DNA from: an uncultured Georgenia sp.
GTDB taxonomy: Bacteria > Actinomycetota > Actinomycetes > Actinomycetales > Actinomycetaceae
Length of the DNA stretch: 14,131 nt
Direction: 5' to 3'
Assembly: GCF_937958535.1 (NCBI RefSeq)
Contig: NZ_CALGNQ010000251.1
Coordinates: forward strand, 1 to 14,131
Part shown: in pieces, positions 1 through 7,158 of the stretch
Layout of the letters: each line of letters starts with the position of its first letter
Position numbering within the stretch: the first letter of the stretch is position 1
The notes under the pieces: model-generated
Told to the model about the DNA's origin: nothing
Seen by the model: the letters and a program-made list of their open reading frames with translations, nothing else
Database searches by the model: none
Translations under genes and position numbers: made by a program

Positions 1-846
1 GAACATCTCCACCTTGTTGAACTGGTGGACGCGGATGATGCCGCGGGTGTCCTTGCCGTAGGAGCCCGCCTCGCGGCGGTAGCAGGTGGACCAGCCGGCG
101 TACCGCAGCGGGCCGTCGGACAGGTCGATGATCTCGTCGGCGTGGTAGCCGGCGAGCGCCACCTCGGAGGTGCCGGTGAGGTAGAGGTCGTCGTCGGGCA
201 GGTGGTAGACCTCCTCGGCGTGGGCGCCGAGGAAGCCGGTGCCGCCCATGACCGCGGGGGTGACGAGGGTGGGCGTGATCATCGGGACGAACCCGGCGGC
301 GACGGCCTGGTCCATCGCGGCGTTGAGCAGCGCGAGCTCGAGGCGGGCGCCCACGCCGGTGAGGAAGTAGAACCGGGCCCCGGAGACCTTCGCCCCGCGC
401 TTGACGTCGATGGCGCGCAGCCCCTCGGCCAGCTCGAGGTGGTCGCGGACCTGCTCCAGCTGCGGCCGCTCGCCCACCTCCCGCAGCACGGCGAAGTCCT
501 CCTCGCCGCCCGGCGGCACGCCGTCGATGACGACGTTGGACAGCTCGTAGGCGATCGCCTCGGCCTCCTGTGCGGCGGCCGTGGCCGCCCGCTCGGCGGC
601 CTTGACCTGCTCGGCGAGCTCCTTGGCGCGGGCCAGCACGGCCGGGCGGTCCTCCGGGGAGGCCTTGCCGACGGAGCGGCTGACCTCCTTCTGCTCGGAC
701 CGGAGCTGCTCGAAGGCGGTGAGGGCGGTGCGCCGACGCTCGTCGGCCTCCAGAGCACGGTCGACCAGACCGGGGTCCTCACCCCGCGCACGCTGGCTGG
801 CGCGGACGACGTCGGGGTTCTCGCGCATGGCTCTGAGATCGATCAC
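1..846 (-). CDS. serS: Seryl-tRNA synthetase, 3' end outside the window
   Basis: Class II aminoacyl-tRNA synthetase that charges tRNA-Ser with serine in the cytoplasm. 282 codons are visible from a GTG start (reads VIDLRAMRENPDVV); the bacterial enzyme is usually about 420-430 residues, so roughly 140 C-terminal residues, including class II motif 3, lie beyond position 1. Residues about 28-100 are the Glu/Ala/Arg-rich helical hairpin that forms the long tRNA-binding coiled-coil arm. Residues about 187-206 carry the motif 1 region (MITPTLVTP), and TGTSEVAL at 224-231 is a serine-site signature. Motif 2 is seen as YRREAGSYGKDTRG at 256-269, followed by HQFNKVEMF at the window edge. The start was chosen because VIDLR is the canonical N-terminus and a TAGGCT hexamer ends 7 nt upstream. 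The gene diverges from the acyltransferase at 1028. The reading frame is intact throughout. Confidence 0.97.
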   Translation of the reverse strand, partial: MIDLRAMRENPDVVRASQRARGEDPGLVDRALEADERRRTALTAFEQLRSEQKEVSRSVGKASPEDRPAVLARAKELAEQVKAAERAATAAAQEAEAIAYELSNVVIDGVPPGGEEDFAVLREVGERPQLEQVRDHLELAEGLRAIDVKRGAKVSGARFYFLTGVGARLELALLNAAMDQAVAAGFVPMITPTLVTPAVMGGTGFLGAHAEEVYHLPDDDLYLTGTSEVALAGYHADEIIDLSDGPLRYAGWSTCYRREAGSYGKDTRGIIRVHQFNKVEMF

Positions 847-853
847 GTCCCCG

Positions 854-859
854 AGCCTA
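854..859 (-). promoter_or_regulatory. Leaderless-type -10 element for serS
   Basis: On the minus strand TAGGCT ends exactly 7 nt before the serS GTG. This matches TANNNT placed so that transcription starts at the start codon. No Shine-Dalgarno sequence suited to this GTG is seen and no convincing -35 box. The promoter role is inferred from spacing. Confidence 0.6.
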
Positions 860-1014
860 TCCGGGGCGTGGGGGCACCTCATGTCCGGTCGGGCGGGCAG
901 GCTCACCTCCGGGCCGGACACGACGTCGTCCCGGCCGTCCCGGCCGGTGATGCCCCGCGCGTCGAGAGGCCGGTCCAGCGGGTGCATCTCGGCTCGGCAC
1001 CGGCGGGCTGCGGC

Positions 1015-1020
1015 TAGGGT
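1015..1020 (+). promoter_or_regulatory. Leaderless-type -10 element for the acyltransferase gene
   Basis: TAGGGT ends 7 nt before the GTG at 1028. The intervening bases CGACGGT contain no ribosome-binding site. The position supports both the start choice and leaderless initiation. There is no clear TTGACA-like box upstream. Confidence 0.5.
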
Positions 1021-1027
1021 CGACGGT

Positions 1028-1603
1028 GTGAGGATCCGCCGCGCCCTGGCCCGTGTCTACTGGCACCTGAGCCGGTGGTCGCCCGCGCCCACCGCGCCGC
1101 CGGCCGGGGGCAGCGGCATCCTCATCGGGGCCCCGCACACCTCGAACTGGGACTTCGTCCTCATGCTCGCGCTGGCGTGGCACTGGGGCATCAGCGTGCG
1201 GTGGCTCGGCAAGGACAGCCTGTTCAAGCGTCCCTTCGGCCCGCTCATGCGGGCGCTGGGCGGTATCCCGGTACGGCGTGACGACCCCCGCGGCCTGGTC
1301 GACGAGCTCGTCGAGCAGGTCCGCGCCGGCGGCCCGACCTACCTCGTCATCACCCCAGAGGGCTCGCGCACCGCCGTGAGGTACTGGAAGTCCGGGTTCT
1401 ACCGGATCGCCCGGGCGACCGGGCTGACGGTCACCCTCGGCTACGTCGACGGCCGCACCATGACCACCGGGCTGGGTCCCACCCTGACGATGACCGGGGA
1501 CGTCCGCGCCGACATGGACCGCATCCGGGAGTTCTACGCGGGCAAGGTCGGGGTCCGACCGGGCGGCGAGCGCATCCCCCGCCTCCACGCCGAGGAGGAG
1601 TGA
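1028..1603 (+). CDS. PlsC/LPLAT-family 1-acylglycerol-3-phosphate acyltransferase-like protein
   Basis: Small acyltransferase (191 residues) of the glycerophospholipid acyltransferase superfamily, expected to move an acyl chain onto lysophosphatidic acid or a related lysolipid at the inner face of the membrane. The catalytic HX4D motif is HTSNWD at residues 37-42 (H37, D42). A motif II-like stretch, LGGIPVRR, lies at 77-84, and the acyl-acceptor phosphate-binding EGTR-type motif is present as PEGSR at 110-114. It is shorter than typical PlsC (about 240 residues) and has no obvious transmembrane helix, so it is probably a peripheral membrane protein. The frame stays open far upstream, but codon content and the TAGGGT element support GTG 1028. 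The lipid kinase follows 59 bp downstream on the same strand with its own -10-like element. The substrate is unproven; a more distant LPLAT function on another lipid or glycolipid is possible. Confidence 0.85.
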   Translation: MRIRRALARVYWHLSRWSPAPTAPPAGGSGILIGAPHTSNWDFVLMLALAWHWGISVRWLGKDSLFKRPFGPLMRALGGIPVRRDDPRGLVDELVEQVRAGGPTYLVITPEGSRTAVRYWKSGFYRIARATGLTVTLGYVDGRTMTTGLGPTLTMTGDVRADMDRIREFYAGKVGVRPGGERIPRLHAEEE

Positions 1604-1650
1604 CGTCCCACCGCACCGTCCCGGCGGGGGCAGGAACCACGGGCACCCAG

Positions 1651-1656
1651 TAGCGT
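1651..1656 (+). promoter_or_regulatory. Leaderless-type -10 element for the lipid kinase gene
   Basis: TAGCGT ends 6 nt before the GTG at 1663 (intervening GCCGAC), with no ribosome-binding site between. It suggests the kinase can be transcribed independently of the acyltransferase gene 59 bp upstream. Confidence 0.6.
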
Positions 1657-1662
1657 GCCGAC

Positions 1663-2868
1663 GTGAGTTGGGAACAGTGGGTCGCGGTCATCGCGCTCGT
1701 CATCGCCGTCGCGGGACTCGCGCTGGGGTTCACGGTGTGGCGGGCGCTGCGGCGCCGCACCCCGTCCTTCGCGCACGACGACCCCGCACCCGAGCCGCCG
1801 CGGCGCCCCACCGGCCCGCCCGCCGTGGTCTTCAACCCCTCGAAGGGCACCGACGGCGAACGGCTGCGCCGGCTGGTCACCGAGGTGGCCGCCGAGTCCG
1901 GGCTGCCCGAGCCGCTGTGGCTGGAGACCACCGTCGAGGACCCGGGCGCGGGTCAGGTGCGCACCGCCCTGGCCCGCGGCGCCTCCGTCGTCATCGCCGC
2001 CGGGGGCGACGGCACGGTGCGGGCGGTCGCCGAGGGCCTGGCCGGCACCGACACCCCGATGGGCGTGCTCCCGCTGGGCACCGGGAACCTGCTCGCGCGC
2101 AACCTCGACGTGCCGCTCACCGGCTACCGGGACATGGTGACGACGGCGCTCACCGGACGGGACCGGGCGATGGATCTGGGCTGGCTGCGCATCGAGCGCC
2201 CGCCCGCCGCCGCCGAGCCTGAGCGGGACGTCTACCGCGACGAGCCGGGACGCACCGCCGTCGCGCCCACCCCGGCCGAGGAGGACCAGGCCCCCGAGGT
2301 CCGGGAGGGGAGCGTGCCGGGGGCAGAGCTCGACACCGAGCACGTCTTCCTCGTCATCGGCGGCATGGGCTTCGACGCCGCGATGGTGGGCGGTGCCGAC
2401 GACGAGCTCAAGGCGAAGATCGGTTGGTTCGCCTATTTCGTCGGCGGGGCGCGGCACCTGCTCGGCCGCAAGATCCAGGCCACCCTCGAGCTCGGCGACT
2501 CCGGGGAGAGCGCCGAGTTCCACGCGCGCACCGTGCTCATCGCCAACTGCGGGCGGCTGCCGGGCGGGGTGGTGCTCTTCCCCGACGCCCAGCTCGACGA
2601 CGGCTGGCTCGACGTCGCCGCCATCGACACCCGCGGCGGGATCATCGGGTGGGCGGACCTGCTGCGCAAGGTCGTGCTCCAGGGCCTCGGGGTGCGCCGC
2701 GACCTGCTGCCCTACAGCACCGGGAGCATCGAGTTCCGCCGGGCGCACACGCTGACGATCCGCACCGCGCAGCCGGAGCAGGTGCAGGTGGACGGCGACC
2801 TCCTCGGAGAGGCCACCGTCGTCCACGCCCGGGTGCAGCACCGCGGGCTGGTCGTGCGCACGCCGTAG
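1663..2868 (+). CDS. Membrane-anchored diacylglycerol kinase-family lipid kinase
   Basis: DAGK catalytic-domain protein (DgkB/YegS/BmrU type) of 401 residues, expected to phosphorylate diacylglycerol or a similar lipid alcohol with ATP. An N-terminal hydrophobic helix (residues 7-26) is followed by a basic/Pro-rich linker to about 52. The kinase core starts at AVVFNPSKG (54-62). The nucleotide-binding motif GGDGT is at 114-118 and the second signature PLGTGN at 137-142. The C-terminal beta-sandwich half includes GFDAAMVGG (236-244), NCG (295-297), DGWLDV (313-318) and QVDGD (375-379). Two oddities are the N-terminal anchor, since many family members are soluble, and an acidic, Pro/Ala-rich insertion at about 179-226 between the two halves that looks unstructured. 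The GTG start is fixed by the TAGCGT 6 nt upstream. The acyltransferase just upstream makes phosphatidate by another route, so the pair may share a lipid pool. The exact lipid substrate cannot be read from sequence. Confidence 0.92.
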   Translation: MSWEQWVAVIALVIAVAGLALGFTVWRALRRRTPSFAHDDPAPEPPRRPTGPPAVVFNPSKGTDGERLRRLVTEVAAESGLPEPLWLETTVEDPGAGQVRTALARGASVVIAAGGDGTVRAVAEGLAGTDTPMGVLPLGTGNLLARNLDVPLTGYRDMVTTALTGRDRAMDLGWLRIERPPAAAEPERDVYRDEPGRTAVAPTPAEEDQAPEVREGSVPGAELDTEHVFLVIGGMGFDAAMVGGADDELKAKIGWFAYFVGGARHLLGRKIQATLELGDSGESAEFHARTVLIANCGRLPGGVVLFPDAQLDDGWLDVAAIDTRGGIIGWADLLRKVVLQGLGVRRDLLPYSTGSIEFRRAHTLTIRTAQPEQVQVDGDLLGEATVVHARVQHRGLVVRTP

Positions 2869-2885
2869 GCCACCCCGTGCCACCC

Positions 2886-2910
2886 GCGGACCCGGTGCCC
2901 CGGGGTCCGC
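2886..2910. terminator. Hairpin between convergent lipid kinase and pheA genes
   Basis: GCGGACCC (2886-2893) pairs perfectly with GGGTCCGC (2903-2910) across a 9-nt loop. It lies in the 84-bp gap between the stops of two convergent genes, so it could end transcripts from both sides. There is no T-run, as is common in high-GC actinobacteria. Confidence 0.5.
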
Positions 2911-2952
2911 ACCCGGGACCGGCAGCCCCGGGGCGGGGCGCACCCGCCGCGC

Positions 2953-3906
2953 TCAGAGGCGCCCGGCGCGCACGTCCTCCACCCAGGCACGGGCGGCGTG
3001 GAAGTCCGCGTCGTGCGTGCCCGGCGCGACATGCGCCGCGACCCGGTCCCACCGCGGGTAGGAGCCGAGGTAGCGCACGAGCGGGCACACCCGGTGCAGG
3101 CCGATGAGCGCGTCGGCCACCCGCTCCTCGGCGACGTGGCCCTCGAGGTCGATGGAGAAGGAGTAGCGGCCCAGCGAGTCCCCGATGGGGCGGGACTCGA
3201 TGCGCGAGAGGTTGATCCCCCGCACCGCGAACTGCTCCAGCATCGACAGCAGCGCCCCGGCCTCGTTGTCGGGCAGGTGCACCATGAGCGTCGTCTTGTC
3301 CGCCCCGGTGCGCTCGGGCACCTCCCCGGGCCGGGCGACGACGACGAAGCGCGTGACCGCGTGCGGGTTGTCCGCCACCCCCTCGGCGAGCGCCTCCAGG
3401 CCGTAGCGCTCCGCCGACAGCGGGGAGCAGAGGGCGGCGTCGAAGCCGGCCTCCTCCCGTCCGTGCTCGGCGAGGGTGGCGGCCGCCGCGGCGGTGGAGG
3501 TGGCCGGGACGTGGACGGCGCCGTCGAGCTCGCGCGCCACCCAGCCGCGGCACTGCGCCCAGGCGTGGGGATGGGTGGAGATCCGGCGCACGTCCGCGCG
3601 GCGGGTGCCGGGTACGACGGCGAGCACGAAGGCCACCGGGACGACGACCTCACCGACGATGACGAGCGGGTCGGGCGACGCCGCCAGCGTGTCCATCGTC
3701 GCGTTGACCCCGCCCTCCACCGAGTTCTCCATCGGGACGACCGCGTAGTCCGCCTGCCCGGTGCGCACCGCCTCCAGGGCGGCGACGACGTCGGTGGCCG
3801 GCTCGGCGTCGACCGGCTCCTGCCCGACGAAGGCACGCAACGCCGCCTCGGTGAAGGTCCCCTCGGGTCCCAGGTAGGCGTAGCGGGCGGCTGGCTGCTC
3901 GGACAT
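2953..3906 (-). CDS. pheA: Prephenate dehydratase
   Basis: Converts prephenate to phenylpyruvate by decarboxylating dehydration, the committed step to phenylalanine. 317 residues is normal for a monofunctional actinobacterial enzyme; no chorismate mutase domain is fused. The periplasmic-binding-protein-like catalytic fold opens with YAYLGPEGTFTE (9-20) and continues with VVPMENSVEGGV (57-68). The catalytic TRF motif is at 185-187. A C-terminal ACT domain binds phenylalanine: GALL at 217-220 and ESRP at 237-240, implying allosteric feedback control. ATG 3906 has a strong GAGGAG 5 nt upstream. A GTG at 3939 in the same frame would add 11 residues (VRTARRARGEA) and sits 6 nt after a TAGGCT, so a longer leaderless form is possible. 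The gene is convergent with the lipid kinase and divergent from the membrane protein gene at 3994. Proximity of pheA and serS is also known in other actinobacteria. Confidence 0.96.
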   Translation of the reverse strand: MSEQPAARYAYLGPEGTFTEAALRAFVGQEPVDAEPATDVVAALEAVRTGQADYAVVPMENSVEGGVNATMDTLAASPDPLVIVGEVVVPVAFVLAVVPGTRRADVRRISTHPHAWAQCRGWVARELDGAVHVPATSTAAAAATLAEHGREEAGFDAALCSPLSAERYGLEALAEGVADNPHAVTRFVVVARPGEVPERTGADKTTLMVHLPDNEAGALLSMLEQFAVRGINLSRIESRPIGDSLGRYSFSIDLEGHVAEERVADALIGLHRVCPLVRYLGSYPRWDRVAAHVAPGTHDADFHAARAWVEDVRAGRL

Positions 3907-3911
3907 CGCTT

Positions 3912-3917
3912 CTCCTC
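3912..3917 (-). promoter_or_regulatory. Strong Shine-Dalgarno site of pheA
   Basis: GAGGAG on the minus strand, 5 nt before ATG 3906, is one of the few strong Shine-Dalgarno sequences in this window and decides for the ATG start. If the upstream GTG at 3939 is also used, the site lies inside codons of the longer form. Confidence 0.8.
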
Positions 3918-3945
3918 GTGCTCTGCGCGCGGTGCGCACCGGGGA

Positions 3946-3951
3946 AGCCTA
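3946..3951 (-). promoter_or_regulatory. -10 element for pheA
   Basis: TAGGCT on the minus strand, identical to the hexamers before serS and the 3994 gene. A start 6-7 nt downstream falls at the GTG at 3939 and gives a leader of about 33 nt to the Shine-Dalgarno-led ATG. It is back to back with the divergent TAGGCT at 3982, with 30 bp between them, so the two promoters' upstream halves must overlap. Confidence 0.6.
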
Positions 3952-3981
3952 TGGCAGATGGGCGCCCGTTCCGGCGCCACG

Positions 3982-3987
3982 TAGGCT
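3982..3987 (+). promoter_or_regulatory. Leaderless-type -10 element for the membrane protein gene
   Basis: TAGGCT ends 6 nt before GTG 3994 (intervening GCCCGG), with no ribosome-binding site. It shares a very short divergent control region with pheA. No -35 consensus is evident. Confidence 0.6.
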
Positions 3988-3993
3988 GCCCGG

Positions 3994-6339
3994 GTGAGGC
4001 GTCGTCGGAATGTCACCCGCGCCGGGCTCGCGCTGCTCGCCGTCGTGCTCGTCGCCGCCCTCGTCCTGCCCCTCGCCGGGAGCGCCTTCGCCCAGGACGA
4101 CGACGGCGCCCCCGCCGGCAGCCCGGTCGTGCTGCTCGGCACGGGCGGGCTGCGCTGGGACGACCTGTCCGCACTCGGCACCCCGCGGCTGTGGGCGCTG
4201 GCCGAGGAGTCCGGCACCGCGAACATGGTGGTGCGCTCGGTGCGGTCGAGCACCTGCCCGGCGGACGGGTGGCTCGCCGTCTCCGCGGGCCGGCGTGCCG
4301 CCGACCTGCCCGCCGCCGAGTTCGGAGTCTGCCGGCTCCTGGAGGACCCGGTCGACGGCGTCGTCCCGGGCTGGTCGGACTACCTGGCCGCCGCCGCGGA
4401 GGATTCCTACGACGCGCGCCCGGGCACCTTCGGCTCGCTCCTCGCCGGCGCCCCGGCGCTCGCCGTCGGTCCGGGGGCGGCGGTGGCGCTGGCCGACCCG
4501 TCGGGCAGCGTGGCCGGGGAGTACCTGCCCCGGCCCGAGGACCCCGCCGTGCTGGGCACGCTCGTGTCCGAGGCCGCACCGGGGATGGAGCTCGTCGTCG
4601 TCGACCTGGGCACGGTGCGGGACCGCGGGCGCCCGCTGTTGCCCGCCGAGCACCCGCTCTTCGCCGGCTCCCCGGAGGAGGAGCCGGTCAAGGGGCTGGG
4701 CGGCGGCCCGCTCGCCGGGCCCGACCGGGTGGAGCAGGTGGCGCAGGTCGAGGCCCGGGCCGCGGCCGTCCTCGACGCGCTCCCCACGGGGGCGACGGTG
4801 CTCCTCGCGTCGCTCGCCGACTCCGGCACCACCCCCGTCATGCAGGTGATGGCGCTCGACACACCCGACGGCGAGCCCGGCCTGCTGGAGTCCCGCTCCA
4901 CCCGCCAGCCCGGGATGGTGCAGTCCACCGACCTGCTGCCCACCCTGCTGGACCACCTCGGCATCGACGCCCCCGCCGGGCTGGCGGGCGCGCCGATGGC
5001 CAGCGGCCCGACCGACGGCTCGGGCGCGGCCCGCATCGCCCGGCTCGTCGACGAGAACCGGCACGCGATGGCGGTCCGCCCGCTCACCGCCCCCTTCTTC
5101 TCCGGCCTCGTGCTCGTCAACCTCCTGCTCTACGCCGTCGTCACGGTGGGCCTGAACCGGCGCATCCTCCAGCGGGTGGGCCGCTGGGTCGCCCACCGCC
5201 GCTCGAGCGGCTGGGCGGGCCTGGCCCGCGCCGCCCGGGCGATCGACCCGGACGTCGCACTGCGGACGCTGCGCGCGGTCGCGGTCACCGTCGCCGCGCT
5301 GCCGGTGGCCAGCTACCTCGCCAACCTGCTGCCGTGGTGGCGCGCCGGCTCGCCGGGCCTCGTCGTCTACACCAGCACGGTGGCGGTCGCCGCGCTCGTC
5401 GCCGGGCTCGCGCTCGCACCCCCGTGGCGCCACCGGCTGCTCGCGCCGGTCGGGGTGGTCGCCGGGCTCACCGCCGTCGTCCTCGCCGTCGACGTCGTCA
5501 CCGGCGCCCGGCTCCAGGTGGCGGCGCTCATGGGGGTCCAGCCCCAGGTGGGGGGCCGCTTCTACGGGATCAACAACTCCTCCTTCGCGCTGTGGGCCGC
5601 GAGCACGCTGCTCACCGCCAGCTGCCTGGCCGAGCCGCTCGTCCGGCGGGGCCGGCGGGTCGCGGCGGCCGTGCTCGTGGGGCTCGTCGGGGCGGTCGCC
5701 ACCGTCCTCAACGGGGCGCCCGGGATCGGCGCGGACTTCGGTGGCCCGCCCGCCCTGCTGCCCGCGTTCGTCATCCTGGCGCTCCTCGCCCTCGGGGTGC
5801 GCCTCGGCTGGCGGCGGGTGCTCGTCGTCCTCGGTGCGGCGGCCGTGGTCGCGCTGTCCTTCTCCGTCGTCGACTGGCTGCGACCGCCGGCCGAGCGCAG
5901 CCACCTGGGTCGCTTCGTCGAGACCGTCCTCGACGGCGGGCTGGTCGACGTCGTGCTGCGCAAGCTCGGACAGAACCTGTCCAACCTCGTCGGCTCCACC
6001 CTGACCTTCCTCGCCGTCGGCGGGATCGCGCTCGTCGTCCTCGTCCTCACCCAGCCGCTGCGGCGCGCCGCCCGCGCCGGTGACCACGCCGCCTACGGGT
6101 GGCTCGCCGAGGGCTCCTCGCTGCGCCGCCTGGACGCGGACACGCGGATGCTGCGCCCGGCGCTCGTCGCGGTGGCCGTGGCGCTGGGGATCGGCTTCGC
6201 GGTCAACGACTCCGGGATCGTCATCCCCGCCATCGGCATCTCGCTGGCCGTCCCGCTCCTCGTCGGCGTGGTCGCCGGGTGGCTGCTGCGGCTGCGGACC
6301 GAGCGGCGGGCCGGTCAGCGCGAGGCGACGGCGCGGTAG
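3994..6339 (+). CDS. Polytopic membrane protein with alkaline-phosphatase-like ectodomain, function unknown
   Basis: 781 residues. An N-terminal signal sequence (about 11-33) ends in SAFA before QDDD, a plausible signal peptidase site. Residues about 44-335 form an extracellular domain with alkaline phosphatase/sulfatase superfamily hallmarks: VVLLGTGGLRWDDL (45-58), a possible nucleophile region STCPADGW (86-93) and DLLPTLLDHLGI (313-324). Usual metal ligands look absent: the DG of the first motif is TG here, and the SDHG-type motif reads SLADSG (273-278). About 10-12 transmembrane helices follow from about 366. Conserved-looking signatures are GGRFYGINNSSF (520-531), NGAPGIGADFGG (573-584) and VNDSG (737-741). 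I know this architecture from actinobacterial hypothetical proteins. The role is unknown; envelope polymer or glycolipid handling is a guess from the adjacent GT2 gene. The stop overlaps the convergent GT2 gene by 25 bp. Confidence 0.9.
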   Translation: MRRRRNVTRAGLALLAVVLVAALVLPLAGSAFAQDDDGAPAGSPVVLLGTGGLRWDDLSALGTPRLWALAEESGTANMVVRSVRSSTCPADGWLAVSAGRRAADLPAAEFGVCRLLEDPVDGVVPGWSDYLAAAAEDSYDARPGTFGSLLAGAPALAVGPGAAVALADPSGSVAGEYLPRPEDPAVLGTLVSEAAPGMELVVVDLGTVRDRGRPLLPAEHPLFAGSPEEEPVKGLGGGPLAGPDRVEQVAQVEARAAAVLDALPTGATVLLASLADSGTTPVMQVMALDTPDGEPGLLESRSTRQPGMVQSTDLLPTLLDHLGIDAPAGLAGAPMASGPTDGSGAARIARLVDENRHAMAVRPLTAPFFSGLVLVNLLLYAVVTVGLNRRILQRVGRWVAHRRSSGWAGLARAARAIDPDVALRTLRAVAVTVAALPVASYLANLLPWWRAGSPGLVVYTSTVAVAALVAGLALAPPWRHRLLAPVGVVAGLTAVVLAVDVVTGARLQVAALMGVQPQVGGRFYGINNSSFALWAASTLLTASCLAEPLVRRGRRVAAAVLVGLVGAVATVLNGAPGIGADFGGPPALLPAFVILALLALGVRLGWRRVLVVLGAAAVVALSFSVVDWLRPPAERSHLGRFVETVLDGGLVDVVLRKLGQNLSNLVGSTLTFLAVGGIALVVLVLTQPLRRAARAGDHAAYGWLAEGSSLRRLDADTRMLRPALVAVAVALGIGFAVNDSGIVIPAIGISLAVPLLVGVVAGWLLRLRTERRAGQREATAR

Positions 6340-7109
6340 GGCTGCCCGGGCTTCTGCTTGGCCGGCCGGTCACCCAGGTCACGCAGGCTCAGCCGCACCC
6401 CGCGGGCCCGTCGGATGATGTCGGCGAGCATGACGTCGCGGTACTGGGCGGCGCGGTGGAGCTGGCCGCGCAGGTCGTTCTTGCTCGGCCGGTGGCGGAT
6501 GTTGCACGGCACCTCGACGAGGGTGAAGCCCTTGACCAGCAGGTCGATCGTCATGCCGGTCTCCACCCCCCAGCCGGGGGCGAGCGGCACGGCCGCCTCG
6601 AAGGCCTCCCGGGTGAGGCAGCGCTGCCCGGACAGCGGCTGCGTGGGCACCCAGCCGGTAGCGCGGGCGATGGCGCGGCGGGCCCGGCCGATGACGATGC
6701 CGCGCCCGCCGGCGCCCGGCTGCGGCGGCAGGACGGCGATGGCGCAGTCCGCCCTCCCGGAGAGCACGGCGTCCACGAGCGGCGCGACGCCGACGGCGGT
6801 CTCGCCGAGGTCGGCGTCGATGAAGAGCAGCAGGCGGGGCGGGGCATCCGAGACGTCGCGCATGGCGACGACCGACGCCCCGGTCTCCATCGCCGAGGCC
6901 TTGCCCCGGTTGACGGAGTGACGCACGACGACGGCCCCGGCCGCGCGGGCGACGTGCTGGGTGTCGTCGGTGGAGCCGTCGTCCACGACGACGACGAGGT
7001 CGACGTGAGGGATGGCACGCGCCGCCCTGACCGTCGCCGCGATCCGCTCGCCCTCGTCCTTGGCGGGGATGACAACGGCGACCCGTTGGGTGCTCGGTCG
7101 CCGGTTCAC
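6315..7109 (-). CDS. Family 2 glycosyltransferase (GT-A fold, DPM1-like)
   Basis: 264-residue soluble GT2 enzyme, expected to transfer a sugar from a nucleotide-sugar donor to a lipid or small-molecule acceptor. VAVVIPAKDEGERI (10-23) opens the Rossmann-like fold, VVVDDGSTDDT (40-50) is the nucleotide-binding signature, and IDADLGE (97-103) contains the DXD metal-binding motif. GWGVETG (179-185) matches the acceptor-side ED/ET motif, and IRHRPSKND (204-212) is a conserved basic stretch. There is no C-terminal transmembrane region, so it is cytoplasmic or peripheral. It resembles dolichyl-phosphate mannose synthase and glucosyl-3-phosphoglycerate synthase in layout but is shorter than the latter. 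GTG 7109 is chosen because homology begins right after it and TACGCT lies 6 nt upstream. It lies 49 bp after DUF5926 on the same strand and overlaps the 3' end of the membrane protein gene. Acceptor and donor cannot be assigned. Confidence 0.9.
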   Translation of the reverse strand: MNRRPSTQRVAVVIPAKDEGERIAATVRAARAIPHVDLVVVVDDGSTDDTQHVARAAGAVVVRHSVNRGKASAMETGASVVAMRDVSDAPPRLLLFIDADLGETAVGVAPLVDAVLSGRADCAIAVLPPQPGAGGRGIVIGRARRAIARATGWVPTQPLSGQRCLTREAFEAAVPLAPGWGVETGMTIDLLVKGFTLVEVPCNIRHRPSKNDLRGQLHRAAQYRDVMLADIIRRARGVRLSLRDLGDRPAKQKPGQPYRAVASR

Positions 7110-7115
7110 ACTTCG

Positions 7116-7121
7116 AGCGTA
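7116..7121 (-). promoter_or_regulatory. Leaderless-type -10 element for the GT2 gene
   Basis: TACGCT on the minus strand ends 6 nt before GTG 7109 (intervening CGAAGT). It lies in the 49-bp gap after the DUF5926 stop, suggesting that GT2 has its own promoter even if read-through also occurs. Confidence 0.55.
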
Positions 7122-7158
7122 TCCAGGCCGGTGCTCGTCGCGCAGGTCCACGGGCGTG

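Noticed and set aside
25..1017. 330-codon open frame on + opposite serS
   Set aside because: It is antisense to a clearly conserved serS frame; long opposite frames are expected at this GC content, and its Gly/Ala/Val/Arg-rich translation shows no family signature.
3918..6083. 721-codon + frame and the 712-codon - frame (3949-6087) over the membrane protein gene
   Set aside because: Both are shadows: translations are low-complexity Arg/Ala/Gly/Pro or Asp/Glu/His-rich with no hydrophobic pattern, whereas the 3994-6339 frame has a signal peptide, membrane helices and family motifs.
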